Of a stretch of 64,000 bases of DNA, positions 44,850 through 55,664 are shown in pieces. The stretch spans positions 100,674-164,673 of the forward strand of contig WHVD01000175.1 of NCBI GenBank assembly GCA_015178975.1. Reading direction: 5' to 3'. A model generated the notes under the pieces. The model did no database searches. It saw only the letters and a program-made list of their open reading frames with translations, and was not told the origin of the DNA. The translations under genes were made by a program, and so were the position numbers. The DNA is from Hysterangium stoloniferum. Its lineage: Eukaryota > Basidiomycota > Agaricomycetes > Hysterangiales > Hysterangiaceae. The number at the start of each line of letters is the position of its first letter. The stretch's first letter is position 1.

Positions 44850-45930
44850 AGGCTTTGTTTTCAGAAAATGAGATGGGGCCGGGAGAAGAGTGGAAGTGGA
44901 AGATGAGGCAGGATGCTCTGAAGGTTGTATTGATGGCTTTGGTTGTACACAGGAGGGGAATGCAAATGTCGGCTCCATGAATCTTCCGCCCCTGGGAAGC
45001 ATCATGCTAAATAGGGATTTACTGTTGGACAGAAGTTTCACAGGTGGAGCTGGTGGTCATCTCGCCTGGTCTGTTGCTTCCCTCCCCTTTGCCTCCCCAG
45101 CTACTCTCTGTGGTTCATGATTTCCATCCTAGGCTTCTGCTTCCTCTTTCTCCCTCTGCCTTTTTTCTTTGCTGATAAAATACATACCTTTTTCTAAGTC
45201 TTCCTCTGTTCTTTGCATGATCAATGGAAGAGCTTCCCTATACGTCTGTTTCCATTTTTTCTCATCCTCTTCTTTACTTAAACCACCCCACAACTTAGGT
45301 TTGGTCCCCGGTGGATCTGCACGGTTCATACCCCTTCAGTAGAGTGAGTACTCATGCCTCACCTCCCAAGTTTCTGTATGTCATTGGAAAACTCCATCAA
45401 CGGTTGGCAGACCTCGAATTCGCCCGGGAAGGGCATCAATGACCTATTTAGGATCAACGGGAAAATGTTCAAGCGGTGGTATAGGCTCACTGGCAAAATC
45501 TCTGACTTTGACAGGCGGGAGAGGTGGGTAAGTGGACGGATTGGGTGATGGGGCTGGTGATTTCATGGGCCTAAGGTGTCTACTGGGTGGCCTTCCTGTT
45601 TGCTTAATATGCCTTTTGAAGCTTGAGGAAATGGGCTGTGGGGTGGTGGATTGAGGAGTTTTGGATGAGGATGTACGAGAGTGAAGCAGCACCAATGCAG
45701 GGGCAGCATGCCAAGCAACAGAGGTTGAGAATATGGCAGTAGTTACAGGAGTAGTAGCTTGAGCTGAAGTAATAGTCATCGAACATGGGGTGTGTCGAGG
45801 GATAGCAGCTGAAATGGTGGTAGGCTGAGAGGCTATGTTTGACATAATATTAACCGAAGACAAAGTGGACTCAATCAGCCGTGGTTGTGGCTGGGACTGG
45901 GACTGACATTCAGGCAGTGCTTGACTCAAT
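44850..45930 (-). pseudogene. Pro/Ser-rich hypothetical, possibly Gag-like
   Basis: From ATG 45929, a 161-codon Ser/Thr/Pro/Gln-rich frame ends FASEPIPPLEHFPVDPK at 45444. Related frames continue to a basic/acidic tract ERTEEDLEKGMYFISKEKRQ-like region (45129-45329) and on to about 44850, with stops between. Gypsy Gag proteins of Agaricomycetes have similar PP.EV.DFA...PLE.FPVD signatures, and a Gypsy integrase lies 800 bp away on the same strand. The Gag assignment is inference only. Confidence 0.35.
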
Positions 45931-46444
45931 TCAAGAGGGTATGAACTTGATTCCGACAGTACATTTGCAGCCGATACTTGCTCTTGCTTTTGGTGTTCTT
46001 CATCATATTCTTGACTGAAACCATTCTAAACATGCAGGTATATTATGTTAACCGTCAAGTCCTGCATTTCAGAGGGAAAAGATGGTAGGATGCGTACTCG
46101 GTTTGAAGAATTAATGTTGCTGACAAGTGTGGTGAATTTTTCCCAAGTGCCACTCCCTTGCTTCTAAGGAGAATCCATCATTGACGTTTCAGAGGGACTT
46201 CCTGAGAGAGTCATAATGATGATAAGATTGAATTGTTCTGGACGCTTGAGAAGATCTGTATGGGATGTTAGTGGCAAGTTGAACTGGCAGGCTGTGATTT
46301 ATATTATACGCACAAGATGAAGAAAGAAATCAGGTGACTGATTGGGTGCAGATTTGGAACAGGTCTTCCACAAACGTTGTTGAACAAAACCCTGCCAGGA
46401 GTGGCTGGAAGTCACGACTTGCTGAGCTAAGGTAAGCGTCTATT
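45931..46444. other. Unassigned interval
   Basis: No gene or repeat recognised. It could be retroelement sequence between the integrase remnant and the Gag-like frame. Confidence 0.3.
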
Positions 46445-46725
46445 GCCCAGGGATGTGAAATGGGCGTTAATGCAGGGCATCCGTCCCTGTACTAGCGCCC
46501 AATTTCTAAATATACATCTACCGCTGGTATAACACGGCGACATCATACGGCCCCAGCGCTCCCCCACTTAGCTTATGGGGAGTGATTCTTACTGCTTTCC
46601 TGATTGAAAGTAGGAAGAATTTGCAAATAGATCCTCTTCAGGAAATGCTTCATACTCCAAAATCAGTTCACTGCCAAGACCTCTCAGTCTTTTGAAGTTT
46701 CCAAATATTGTATATTATGTATATT
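46445..46725 (-). repeat. ~280-bp dispersed repeat, inverted partner of 15120-15400
   Basis: GCGTTAATGCAGGGCATCCG, AATTTCTAAATATACATCTA, CCAGCGCTCCCCCACTTAGC and CCAAAATCAGTTCACTGCCA are reverse complements of the 15120-15400 copy. A decayed 57-bp element (GACATCATACGGCC) lies inside. Confidence 0.75.
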
Positions 46726-47970
46726 ATATTCCGTGTCTGTATGAGTTTCCTCCCGATTCCTTTAGCTTCAACAAGTTCGAGGGAATGGAGATTGATTAAT
46801 ATGTAGTCTCCTACCACGATTTCTTTCACAAGTCTCTGCTTCTTATTGTAACTATGAGCTTGGGTTTCTTGGGCCCCCACGATTGAATCTCTGGCTACTT
46901 GTCGGTGATTTTCTAGTTCCGGGATCCATTGGTCTGCCATCAGACTGTTTGATAGCTCTCTAGGAACTACTGAGTCATCCCCTCCCAGGCAACGAGACAT
47001 TCCTCTCAATATGTATCCCATTGATAAGAAGGCTGGTGCATAGTTCGTCAAGCTATGAACTGTCAAATTGTAGGTGTGAGCGACTACTTGATTCAATTTG
47101 GACCATTCCTCCTTCGAGGAGGTGCAATAAGCCTGTAACATCGGTTCTACGATAGTGTTTGTGTTCTCCATTTGGCCATCAGTTTGTGGATGGTGGATGA
47201 GGATACTGCGAGTGTGCTTCTGTATACCTTGCAAACTTCTCTCCAAAACCTACAGGTCAATCTCTTATCCCCATCACAGATTATCCTCAAAGGCAGTCCA
47301 AAGGGGGCAGCTACCTTGTTCACAAAGATTTGCGTGAATCCCTCTGCTGACAGATCCCAAGTTGTAGGTTCACAGATGACGAAATGCGTGAGTTTGTCTA
47401 CCGCGACAAAGATGGCTGAATGTGCATCCTCTCCAGAGGGTGGTAATCCAGTGATTAAGTCCACCAAAACGACTTCAAATGGTCTAGAGGGTACATCTGC
47501 AGGTCTAAGTGCTCCTTGTCGCTCAGTATGATCAGCTTTCATTTTCTGGCATGTCACAGCTGCGAGCATATGACATGCAGTCCTGTAGCATTCAGGGCCA
47601 GAAGAATGGGTCCTTCATCAGCTGAAATAATTGGTGTCCTCCTGCATGGGCTCCCTCAAAAGGATTGTCAGGTATTAGCTTGAGTTTGGTAGGTGTGATA
47701 TTGCTGGGCATGTATATTGGACTTTTCCAGTCTGAATCTCGGAAGTATAGGAGTTTACTCTTACCCACAAAATAATGGGAAGTAGTTGTTACCAGGTTTT
47801 GGGAAGTAGAGTCAGTAGTATAGTGATTTCTGAAGGCTGGATCTTTGTAATACCCGTCGCGGAGCTCCATAGCATATTTCTCATTGATTTCTATAAGCAG
47901 TTGAGAGTTCAATGAAGTAAAATCTAATTCATCCATTTCCTCATGTTGTGAAAATCCCACTCCGTCTGAG
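46700..47970 (-). pseudogene. Ty3/Gypsy integrase fragment
   Basis: From the 5' side (47960): YYKDPAFRNHYTTD, IPDNPFEGAHAGGHQLFQLM (HHCC-type zinc region) and FFWP. A frameshift follows, then TCQKMKADH and the catalytic core VLVDLITGLPPSGEDAHSAI with its first Asp. ICDGDKRLTCRFWREV holds the second Asp, where SDRDPRFTS is usual. After another shift, HHPQTDGQMENTNTIVE carries the Glu, followed by LTNYAPAFLSMGY and QRLVKEIVVGDYIL. It retrieves the DDE triad but is split over three frames. Reverse transcriptase, protease and LTRs are absent. The 5' side is cut off by the array at 48040. Confidence 0.9.
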
Positions 47971-48039
47971 GCACTTCCTCTCTTGTTCCAATAGTTCCAC
48001 TACCTCCCGATGAGTGATAAAGACTGCCTTTTCAGCACT

Positions 48040-49204
48040 ACACGGGGGAGCATCAGGCCCTTATGACATCACTGCAGTGTGAACAGCTGTGATAGTAAAA
48101 GACTGAATAAAACAAATGTGAGCTTACCATGATTTTGCACCAGGGGTGAAAATGAGATGGATGGAGTCATGCATGAATGGGAAGAAAGGCCCACTAGTGT
48201 TGAGGTGGGGGGGTAACTACAGAAAGAATTAAAGTCATAGTTAGCTTAAGGAATTTGTAGGCAAAAAGGACAAAACGGGACTCACATTGCAAAATGGCCT
48301 TCAGGGCGAGAGACAAATGTTACTGGGGCAACTTGGTTTGGTGTCCCACATCCAGGGAAATAAAAAAGATACGAAGTGTACCACTCAACATGACATTATA
48401 TGGTCCCTGTAACCTAAGCAGGGGAGCGCCGGGCCCATATGATGTCACTGCAGGGTGAACAGCTGTGATAGAGATTAATTCTTTTATGAATAAAGTTAAA
48501 GCGAGCTTACCGTGATTTTCCACCAGGAATGAGGTGGATGCAGTCATGCATGAATGGGAAGGCCCATTAGTGTTGAGGCAGGGAGTAACTACAGAAAGAA
48601 TTAAAGTCATAGTTAGCATAGGAATTCGTAGGCAAAACGGACAAAATGGGACTCACGCTCCAAACTGGCCTTCACAGTAAGAGACAAATGTTATTGGAGC
48701 GACTTGGTTTGGTGTCCCACATCCAGGGAAATAAAAAAGATACAAAATGTACCACTCAACATGACGTCATATGGTCCCTGTAAGCTAAGCGGGGGAGCGC
48801 CGGGCCCATATGACGTCAGTGAACAGCTGTGATAGAGATTAATAAAACGAATGAATAAAACGAATGTGAGCTTACTGTGATTGTGCACCAGGGGTGAAAA
48901 TGAGATGGATGCAGTCAAGCAGGAATGGGAAGAACGGCCTGCTAGTGTTGCGGCGGGGAGTAATTACGGAAAGAATTAAAGTCATAGTTAGCATAGGAAT
49001 TTGTAGGCAAACAGACAAAATGGGACTCATGCTCTAAACTGGCCTTCATGGTAAGAGACGAGTGTTTTTGGAGCGACTTGGTTTGGTGTCCCACATCCAG
49101 GGGAATAAAAATGATACAAGGTGTACCACTCAACATGACTTCATATGGTCCCTGTAAGCTAAGCGGGAGAGTGCCAGGCCCATATGACATCACTGCAATA
49201 TTCC
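48040..49204 (-). repeat. Mini-array, three units (minus), downstream of Ppo copy 1
   Basis: Reverse-complement units of the 7503-9590 type, with palindromes near 48390-48445, 48763-48819 and 49135-49190 and a decayed one near 48040-48075. Splice-like signals persist in most units. In one, the donor GTGAGT has become ATGAGT (about 49027). It directly follows the truncated Ppo fragment in the direction of transcription. Confidence 0.88.
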
Positions 49205-50037
49205 TATCAGGTAAAAGTCAGCCTCCACTCCATCAAGGGCAATATAACACATACGGTCTGTCCGATGTTCTTAACATTGGTCTTGATGTAACCCAAGAGC
49301 TCTTAAGTGTGCAACCTGCAAAATGTTCCGTGCGCATTCCTCAACTTCGAAAAAGACGTATGAGAAGACATCGCGGAGCATTTGTTGCAATTCATGTAGA
49401 TGCCACGCAGTATTGTTTCTGTCTTCAACGGGAGACCAGCCTGTATACCCTAAGTAGATGCATAGGACCACATTAAAAATAAAATAACTCACAATGGCCG
49501 TAGCTGCAAAGTGCACTGGAATGAGGTTTAGTACCTCGCCCTGAGCAAGGCATGTTATTAAAGTAATTGAATATAAGAATGGAATGTAAGAGAACGTACG
49601 ACAAGATCCATGCTGTAACCAGCACTTCCAGAAATAGTGAAGCTCTTCTGCTTTATCAAAGCCTGTGTCGTGTCAAAGTAGAACTGCTCAGCCTTCTCCA
49701 AAGCCGAGGCATCGTTCGCCAATGAATTGATGAGCAGTTCAGAGTCTGCCTTGTGTTGTACGGGGTCGTTCAAACTCGCCAAGTATCTAGCATCGCACAC
49801 AATTTGAGGATAAAGTCCAACCCAAAAGCAACAAAACAACATACCCACTAGCACGATTCTCAAATATTTGCTGGACACGGGGAACATACGGGGTATGGAA
49901 CGTAGCGCGATCACGGACGATTGAATTGACCGCTGCGTACGACTCGACAATATGTGGGCCAGGTGCACGACCGGGACGTTCGAAGGAGTACTTATCCACG
50001 ATCCCTAGCTTTGTGAGGTTCTTCTCCATTGCCTCGG
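49205..50037 (-). pseudogene. Ppo-type fatty-acid dioxygenase, P450-side fragment (copy 1)
   Basis: Ppo enzymes (linoleate diol synthase family) join a heme dioxygenase to a P450-like isomerase and make oxylipin signals. The minus strand reads EAMEKNLTKLGIVDKYSFER, YAAVNSIVRDRATFHTPYVP, an intron (GTATGT...GCTAG), YLASLNDPVQHKAD and YFDTTQALIKQKSFTI. After introns comes HELQQMLRDVFSYVFFEVEE. Compared with copy 2 (55665-56870), a deletion with frameshift follows FFEVE. Upstream exons are replaced by a 31-bp minisatellite at 50040. No heme-thiolate Cys region is present. Confidence 0.85.
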
Positions 50038-50039
50038 GG

Positions 50040-50290
50040 CTGGAGGAAAAGAGAGGGGAGGTACACACTGACTGGAGGAAAAGAGAGGGGACATACGCAC
50101 CGACTGGAAGAAAAGAGAGGGGAGGTACACACCGATTGGAAGAAAAGAGAGGAGGTAAGCACCGACTGGAGGAAAAGAGAGGGGAGGTATGCACCGACTG
50201 GAGGAAAAGAGAGGGGAGGTATGCACCGACTGGAGGAAAAGAGAGAGGAGGTACGCACTGACTGGAAGAAAAGAGAGGGGAGGTCGATCA
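50040..50290. repeat. 30-32-bp minisatellite, eight units
   Basis: CTGGAGGAAAAGAGAGGGGA recurs about every 32 bp from 50040, with small length variants. It begins exactly where Ppo copy 1 diverges from copy 2 (after TCCATTGCCTCGG). The open frames across it are repeat artefacts. Confidence 0.9.
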
Positions 50291-50377
50291 GAGGAGGAGA
50301 GAGAGAGATGGAAGGAATACACACACCAACTGGAGGGGCCAATCAGAGCAGGGTGCACACCCAATCAAGCACAAACG

Positions 50378-50460
50378 GGCACAGCACATTGCAAACAGGC
50401 GCAGCACATTGCGAACAGGTGCAGCGCATTGCGAACAGTTGCAGCGCGTTGTGAACAGGC
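50378..50460. repeat. ~20-bp repeat, core GCAGCRCATTGCGAACAGG
   Basis: Four to five tandem units lie between the minisatellite and the RecQ-derived segment. Confidence 0.85.
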
Positions 50461-50461
50461 C

Positions 50462-50875
50462 AAGTGAAAATGGATGAATGATCATACTCTGCTCCTTTGG
50501 ATGAGCTGGAGAAAGCTGGCATAGGTTTTTTAAAAACCAGGGGGTTTTCCTGCTTCACATCCCTCTTCCTCCACATATTTGAAGGTACTGTGTTTACATG
50601 TCGAGAAATTGTGCCCCTACCCAATCCAACTTCAGTTTTAAGATAAAAAATGTATCGTCTGTAGACTCCTAACCTTTCCTGGACTGTACTTTCTCCCACT
50701 GTCCAATCAGATCTAATATTATTTTCTTTGCTATCTACCAAAAGATCTTCATCCGTGAAGCTGTTGGGAGATCAACAGCTTCATGGATGAAGATCTTTTG
50801 GTAGACAGCAAAGAAAATAATATTAGATCTGATTGGACGGTGAGAGAAAGTACAGTCCAGGAAAGGTTAGGAGTC
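50462..50875. pseudogene. RecQ-element linker fragment folded as an inverted repeat
   Basis: The minus frame from 50741 reads DSKENNIRSDWT, ESTVQERLGVYRRYIFYLKT, GLGRGTISRH and FKKPMPAFSSSSKGAE. It matches the repeated segment at 5440-6300. The plus strand from 50773 repeats DEDLLVDSKENNIRSD and ESTVQERLGV. Arms 50664-50766 and 50773-50875 (103 bp each) are near-perfect inverted copies around a 6-bp loop. Confidence 0.9.
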
Positions 50876-52461
50876 CAGAAATGCGATTGCATGGTAGGAG
50901 CAGGGGTTGGACATGTCAGCTTTGTGTCATTTGGGGACAATCACAATAACAGCCATTTTGAAGGCTCCAGGGTGGACACCTAGTTGAACACAGCCATTGA
51001 TGAAATTGGTGAGCACCTCAGGCGAAACCGAGAAAGTCCATTTGATCGTCCAGTAGGTGGAGCCAGAGGCACCGGGAGCAGAGGTGTTCGAGGCGGACCA
51101 GAGGCTTTCTAGGACCTCACACTGCGAGAAGAGGGTGAAGTCCCGTGGGGGGAGGGGGGCAGGGTCGGATGGCAAGACTGGGTCTCTCGAGGGGGCAGTC
51201 CTGGGGAAGGTGTCAGCAAAGGCATGGCATTGTGAACGTGGGTCGATAGCTATGGTATCACCGTGACGGATTGGGGGGGTGCGTTGGTGGCGTTTTCCTG
51301 AGGCCCATTGGCAGAGGCTCCACACCTCTGTATGGGTGGAACGTTGGACGATGTCCATGGCCCAGTCCTGTTTTGCTTTGTGGATGGTGGCGTGGAGACG
51401 GCCTCTGACCGTCTCACGTTGAGGTCTGCGTGTGTGCGTGAGGGCACGCATGGCCTCATCGCAGGCCTCATTCCACCATTTGGAGTGGGGAGGGGCCTTG
51501 CCAGTGCTCTGGGGCATGACATCGGAGGTGGCTTGGGATAGAGAGCTGAGGAGGGTAGTGGCACCCGCTTCGACATCTTGGGCAGAGTGGGATTCTGGGG
51601 GTGGGGGGTTAGCACCAATGGAGCGGGAAAATGCCTCACACCACTCTTTCCGCAAAGACGGGTCAATCCGGAAAGGGTGGGGATGGTCATCAGGGGGTGG
51701 CTGGGGGGGTTCGGGGGTTCGATGGCCCAGTGAATGGGGTTGTGGTCCGAGGCAACAGCTGGGTCCAGGAGGACCTCCCAGTCATGGATTAGGTTGTGCT
51801 CGGCGGCTGCAAAGTTGGCCCAAGTTAGGTTGATGATGGAGTCGGACTGGTTGGAATGGCTGATGTGGGTAGGTTTGTCCAGGTGGTTGACAAGAGCCAG
51901 AGCATTCGCGGCTGCCCAGTCAGCAAGGTTGTTGGCTGCAGAGGAGGGTTGGCAGGGTTGGGTGCCAGCGATTGCCCAGGATGGGTGGTGGAGGTTGAAG
52001 TCCCCAAGGATTAGGGTGGGAGTTGTGGCTGGGAGGTGGGAGTTAAGAAGTGTTTGGAGTGCAACAGAGTCTCTGCTGGCACCAGCATTATATACATTCA
52101 CGGACATAAGGGAGAAATCACTGTATGTAAAAGAGTTGGTGTGTGTGTCCGGGGAGTCGAGGATATCTGGGCGGGGGAGCACCGAGAGGCCAGGAGTGTT
52201 TTTACGTACAAAGGTGGCGACTCGAGGGGTTTGGTCAGTGGTGGTGAGGGGGAGGAAAGCCTCCCAGGCTGGGCAGGAAACGGTGCCCTTGATGTCAGTC
52301 CCAGACGGATCAGTGATGGAGCGTCCAGTGCCAATTTTTCCCCACCAGGGCTCTTGGAGGAAGAGGATGTCATAGTTGAGAAGGGTGTTGAGTATACAGT
52401 GCATGCGGGCGTTGGAGCGGGCCACGTTGAGTTGGAGGCATCGAAGTGGCGGGGGTGACAT
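50876..52461 (-). pseudogene. LINE ORF2: endonuclease plus start of reverse transcriptase
   Basis: From 52461 the APE-type endonuclease reads LQLNVARSN, ILFLQEPWWG, NVYNAGASRD, LILGDFNLHHPSW, SDSIINLTWAN and ASDHNPIHW (metal-site residues Glu, Asp, His visible). After a frameshift near 51660-51690 it reads RKEWCEAFSRSIG, HSKWWNEACDEAMRAL, SNTSAPGASG and AFKMAVIVIVPK. A stop comes in place of the next residue, then HKADMSNPCSYHAIAFLD. The frame is cut at 50876 by the RecQ hairpin, so the catalytic reverse-transcriptase motifs are missing. It resembles Tad-clade fungal LINEs. This segment is GC-rich compared with its surroundings. Confidence 0.88.
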
Positions 52462-52469
52462 TAGTCGAA

Positions 52470-54095
52470 AGCAATATCAGCATCAGAGGGGGGGTGGTTT
52501 GAAGGCTGGGGAGGTGGGGGGGCCTGAGTCAGGGCGGGGGGGATCACATACTTGCAGCGCTCGGGGCACTCGGTGGAGTCAGCTACAAGAGGGCCAGAGC
52601 AGTTGACGCACCTGAAGTTGTGGGGCAGTCCTGGTTGGCAGGGAGATTGGCGAGCTTGCAGTCGTTGCACTTGGTGTGGTGGTCTGCTTCAGCGTGGCAT
52701 TCGCTGCAGAGGCGGCACTTAGGGCGGGACTTGCATTGTGGGGCGGCATGGCCAATGGCCCAGCAGATGGGGCATTGGCAGAGTTTCGGTTTGTCCACCC
52801 AGCGTTTCACTACAACTGGGGCACCGAACATGAAAAATTACATTTGGAAGGCTTCCTTGAGGAGAGTGCCGTCAGGGTCTTCGAAGGCTAGTGAGATGGA
52901 GGACTTGAGACCCGCAATTGCGTCCGGGGGTCGGACCAAGGAGGGGGGTTGGGTGAGGGTGATTTTAGAGGCGAAGGGGAGGTTGTTGAACGAGTCCAGG
53001 AGGGAGCTGTCAGAGAAGACTGGGCTTCCGGGGAACTCACGTGCAAAGACGCCAGACAGGACGATCTTAGACCAGCGAGTGTCGCATGATATGGTGGGGT
53101 CCGGGCCGAGGTCTAGGGCCTCGCGGATGGATGGGAGGTGAGCTGAGACGAGGGCGGGGGAGGTGGCAGGGGGGAATGTGACGATGAGATTGCCAGTTGG
53201 GTTCCAGTGGGTCCCGATGGCCTGGAGGCCACAGGCAGTGGGGATGGCTTTAAGTTTGGCGTTGATCCTCTTGGAGAGGATTAAGGGAGGGGGCGGCTGT
53301 CCGCCGGCGGAGGGTTGCCTTTGAAGCGAACCACAAAGCGGATTGGGGAGGGGGGTTTGCGAAGGGGGGCTTGGGAGTTTTGGGAGCCGGGGGACCTGAG
53401 ATGGGCAGTGAGGCAGCGATTGCAGCAAAGGATCGTGGGCCAGAGGGAGGGGTCTGGGTGGGGGGTGCAAGTTCCGTTGGATATTTGGCGTTCCAATCGT
53501 GAGAGTTGGGCCGTGATCGATTGTTGGAATTGTTGGAGGTAGTGTGTGATGTTGCCATCCAGCACGGGAGGGGGGGTTGGGAGGGATGGGGGAGGCGGAG
53601 CATCCTGGGGGGGGGGCAGATGTGGAGACCTTGAAGGCTTGACTGAGGTATGTGCGGATTTCTGAGTGGGTGTCGGCAATAGAAGGGTTGACGAAGGGTT
53701 CGCCATGGGGGAGGGGGTCTACAATAACGTCAATTAGGCTGAGGCAGAGAGTGACCCACCCGGCAATTGGGTCGTCGACAGCGTAGGATTTGGAGTAGAC
53801 CTCAATTAGGTTCTTCACGGAGTTGATGGTGCGTGAAAGGAGGAGTTGCGGGTCAGGTCGGTGAGGGTGGAGGGCTCAGTTGGGAGGTGCGTGGAACTGA
53901 GCGTGTTCGGGAGGGAAAGGGTTGGGTTGGAGGCGGGCGAGGGTGTGGGGAAGTCTTCGTCCATGTCGTGGCTAGGACCAGGGTTGTGGACGAATTTTGC
54001 TTTTTTAAAACCGGAGCTGATATCGTCCCCAGGGGAGAGAGAGCATCGGCCCGTTCGCAGGGCAGAAGGAGATGGTGGTTGGGAGTGGGGAGCGC
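52470..54095 (-). pseudogene. LINE ORF1 (Gag-like, CCHC zinc knuckles)
   Basis: The reading starts near 54060 (SPGDDISSGFKKAKFVHNPG, DMDEDFPTPSPASN), shifts frame near 53820, and continues VKNLIEVYSKSYAVDDPIAG and a Pro-rich tract. It shifts again at 52831-52838 into CQCPICWAIGHAAPQC (C-x2-C-x4-H-x4-C knuckle), CRLCSECHAEADHHTKC and CVNCSGPLVADSTEC, ending near 52461 next to ORF2. The role is RNA binding and particle formation for the LINE. The 5' end abuts half of a 57-bp palindrome (about 54090), so the LINE lies in the array. Confidence 0.8.
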
Positions 54096-55660
54096 CGGGC
54101 CCATATGACGTCAGTGAACAGCTGTCATAGAGATTAATAAAATGAATGAATGAAACGAATTGGAGCTTACAGCTGTAATAGAGATTAATAAAATGAATGA
54201 ATAAAACAAATTGGAGCTTACCGTGATTTTGCACCAGGGGTGAAAATGAGATAAATGCAGTCATGCATGAATGGGAAGACCGGCCAACTAGTGTTGAGGC
54301 AGGGAGTAACTACGGAAAGAAAGATCAAAGTCATAGTTAGTACAGGAATTCGCAAGCAAAAAGAACAAGATGGGACTCACATGCCAAAATGGCCTTCATG
54401 GTAAGATACGAACGTCACTCAGGCTACTTGGTTTGGTGTCCCACATCTAGGGGAATAAAAAAGATACGAGATGTACCACTCAACATGACGTCATATGGTC
54501 CCTGTAAGCTAAGCGGGGGAGTGCCAGGCCCATATGACATCAGTGAACAGCTGTGATAGAGATTAATAAAAGGAATGAATAAAACGAATGCGAGCTTACC
54601 ATGATTGTGCACCAGGGGTGAAAATGAGATAGATGCAGTCATGCAAGAATGGGAAGAACAGCCTGCTAGTGTTGTGGCAGGGAGTAACTACGGAAAGAAT
54701 TAAAGTCATAGTTAGCATAGGAATTCATAGGCAAAAAGGACAAAATGGGACTCACATTCAAAACTGGCCTTTATGGTAAGAGACGAATGTTATTGGAGCG
54801 ACTTAGTTTGGTGTCCCACATCCAGGGGAATAAAAAAGATACGAGGTGTACCACTCAACATGACGTCATATGGTCCCTGTAAACTAAGCAGGGGAGCACG
54901 GGGCCCATATGATGTCACTGCAGGGTGAACAGCTGTGATAGAGATTAATAAAAGAATGAATAAAGTTAAAGCGAGCTTACCGTGATTTTCCACCAGGCAT
55001 GAAAATGAGGTGGATGCAGTCATGCATGAACGGGAAGGCCCATTAGTGTTGAGGCAGGGAGTAACTACAGGAATTAAAGTCATAGTTAGCATAGGAATTC
55101 GTAGGCAAAACGGACAAAATGGGACTCACACTCCAAACTGGCCTTCACAGTAAGAGACAAATGTTATTGGAGCGACTTGGTTTGGTGTCCCACATCCAGG
55201 GAAATAAAAAAGATACGAAATGTACCTCAACATGACATCATATAGTCCCTGTAAGCTAAGCGGGGGAGCGCCGGGCCCATATGACATCAGTGAACAGCTG
55301 TGATAGAGATTAATAAAAGAATGAATAAAGTTAAAGCGAGCTTACCATGATTTTCCACCAGGCATGAAAATGAGGTGGATGCAGTCATGCATGAACAGGA
55401 AGGCCCATTAGTGTTGAGGCAGGGAGTAACTACAGAAAGAATTAAAGTCATAGTTAGCATAGGAATTCATAGGCAAAACAGACAAAATGGGACTCATGCT
55501 CTAAACTGGCCTTCATGGTAAGAGACAAGTGTTTTCGGAGCGACTTGGTTTAGTGTCCCACATCCAGGGGAATAAAAACGATACGAGGTGTACCACTCAA
55601 CATGATGTCATATGGTCCCTGTAAGCTAAGCGGGAGCGCCGGGCCCATATGACATCACTG
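54096..55660 (-). repeat. Mini-array, about four units (minus), downstream of Ppo copy 2
   Basis: Reverse-complement units as at 7503-9590. Palindromes or parts lie at about 54096-54117, 54486-54542, 54862-54917, 55230-55288 and 55602-55654. A short internal duplication (about 54115-54220) repeats the intron-B region. Transcription-side order is Ppo fragment then array, as in 48040-50037. Confidence 0.88.
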
Positions 55661-55664
55661 CAAT

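Noticed and set aside
48320-49193. Frames containing SYGPGAPPLSLQGPYDV as independent proteins
   Set aside because: Unspliced readings of array units. They run through segments with full intron signals and repeat in every unit.
49926-50467. Frames of 90-141 codons rich in EEKRGEV repeats
   Set aside because: They follow the 31-bp minisatellite and have no independent support.
51308-53542. Plus-strand frames of 75-213 codons
   Set aside because: Shadows of the GC-rich minus-strand LINE ORF1 and ORF2, which have clear endonuclease and zinc-knuckle motifs.
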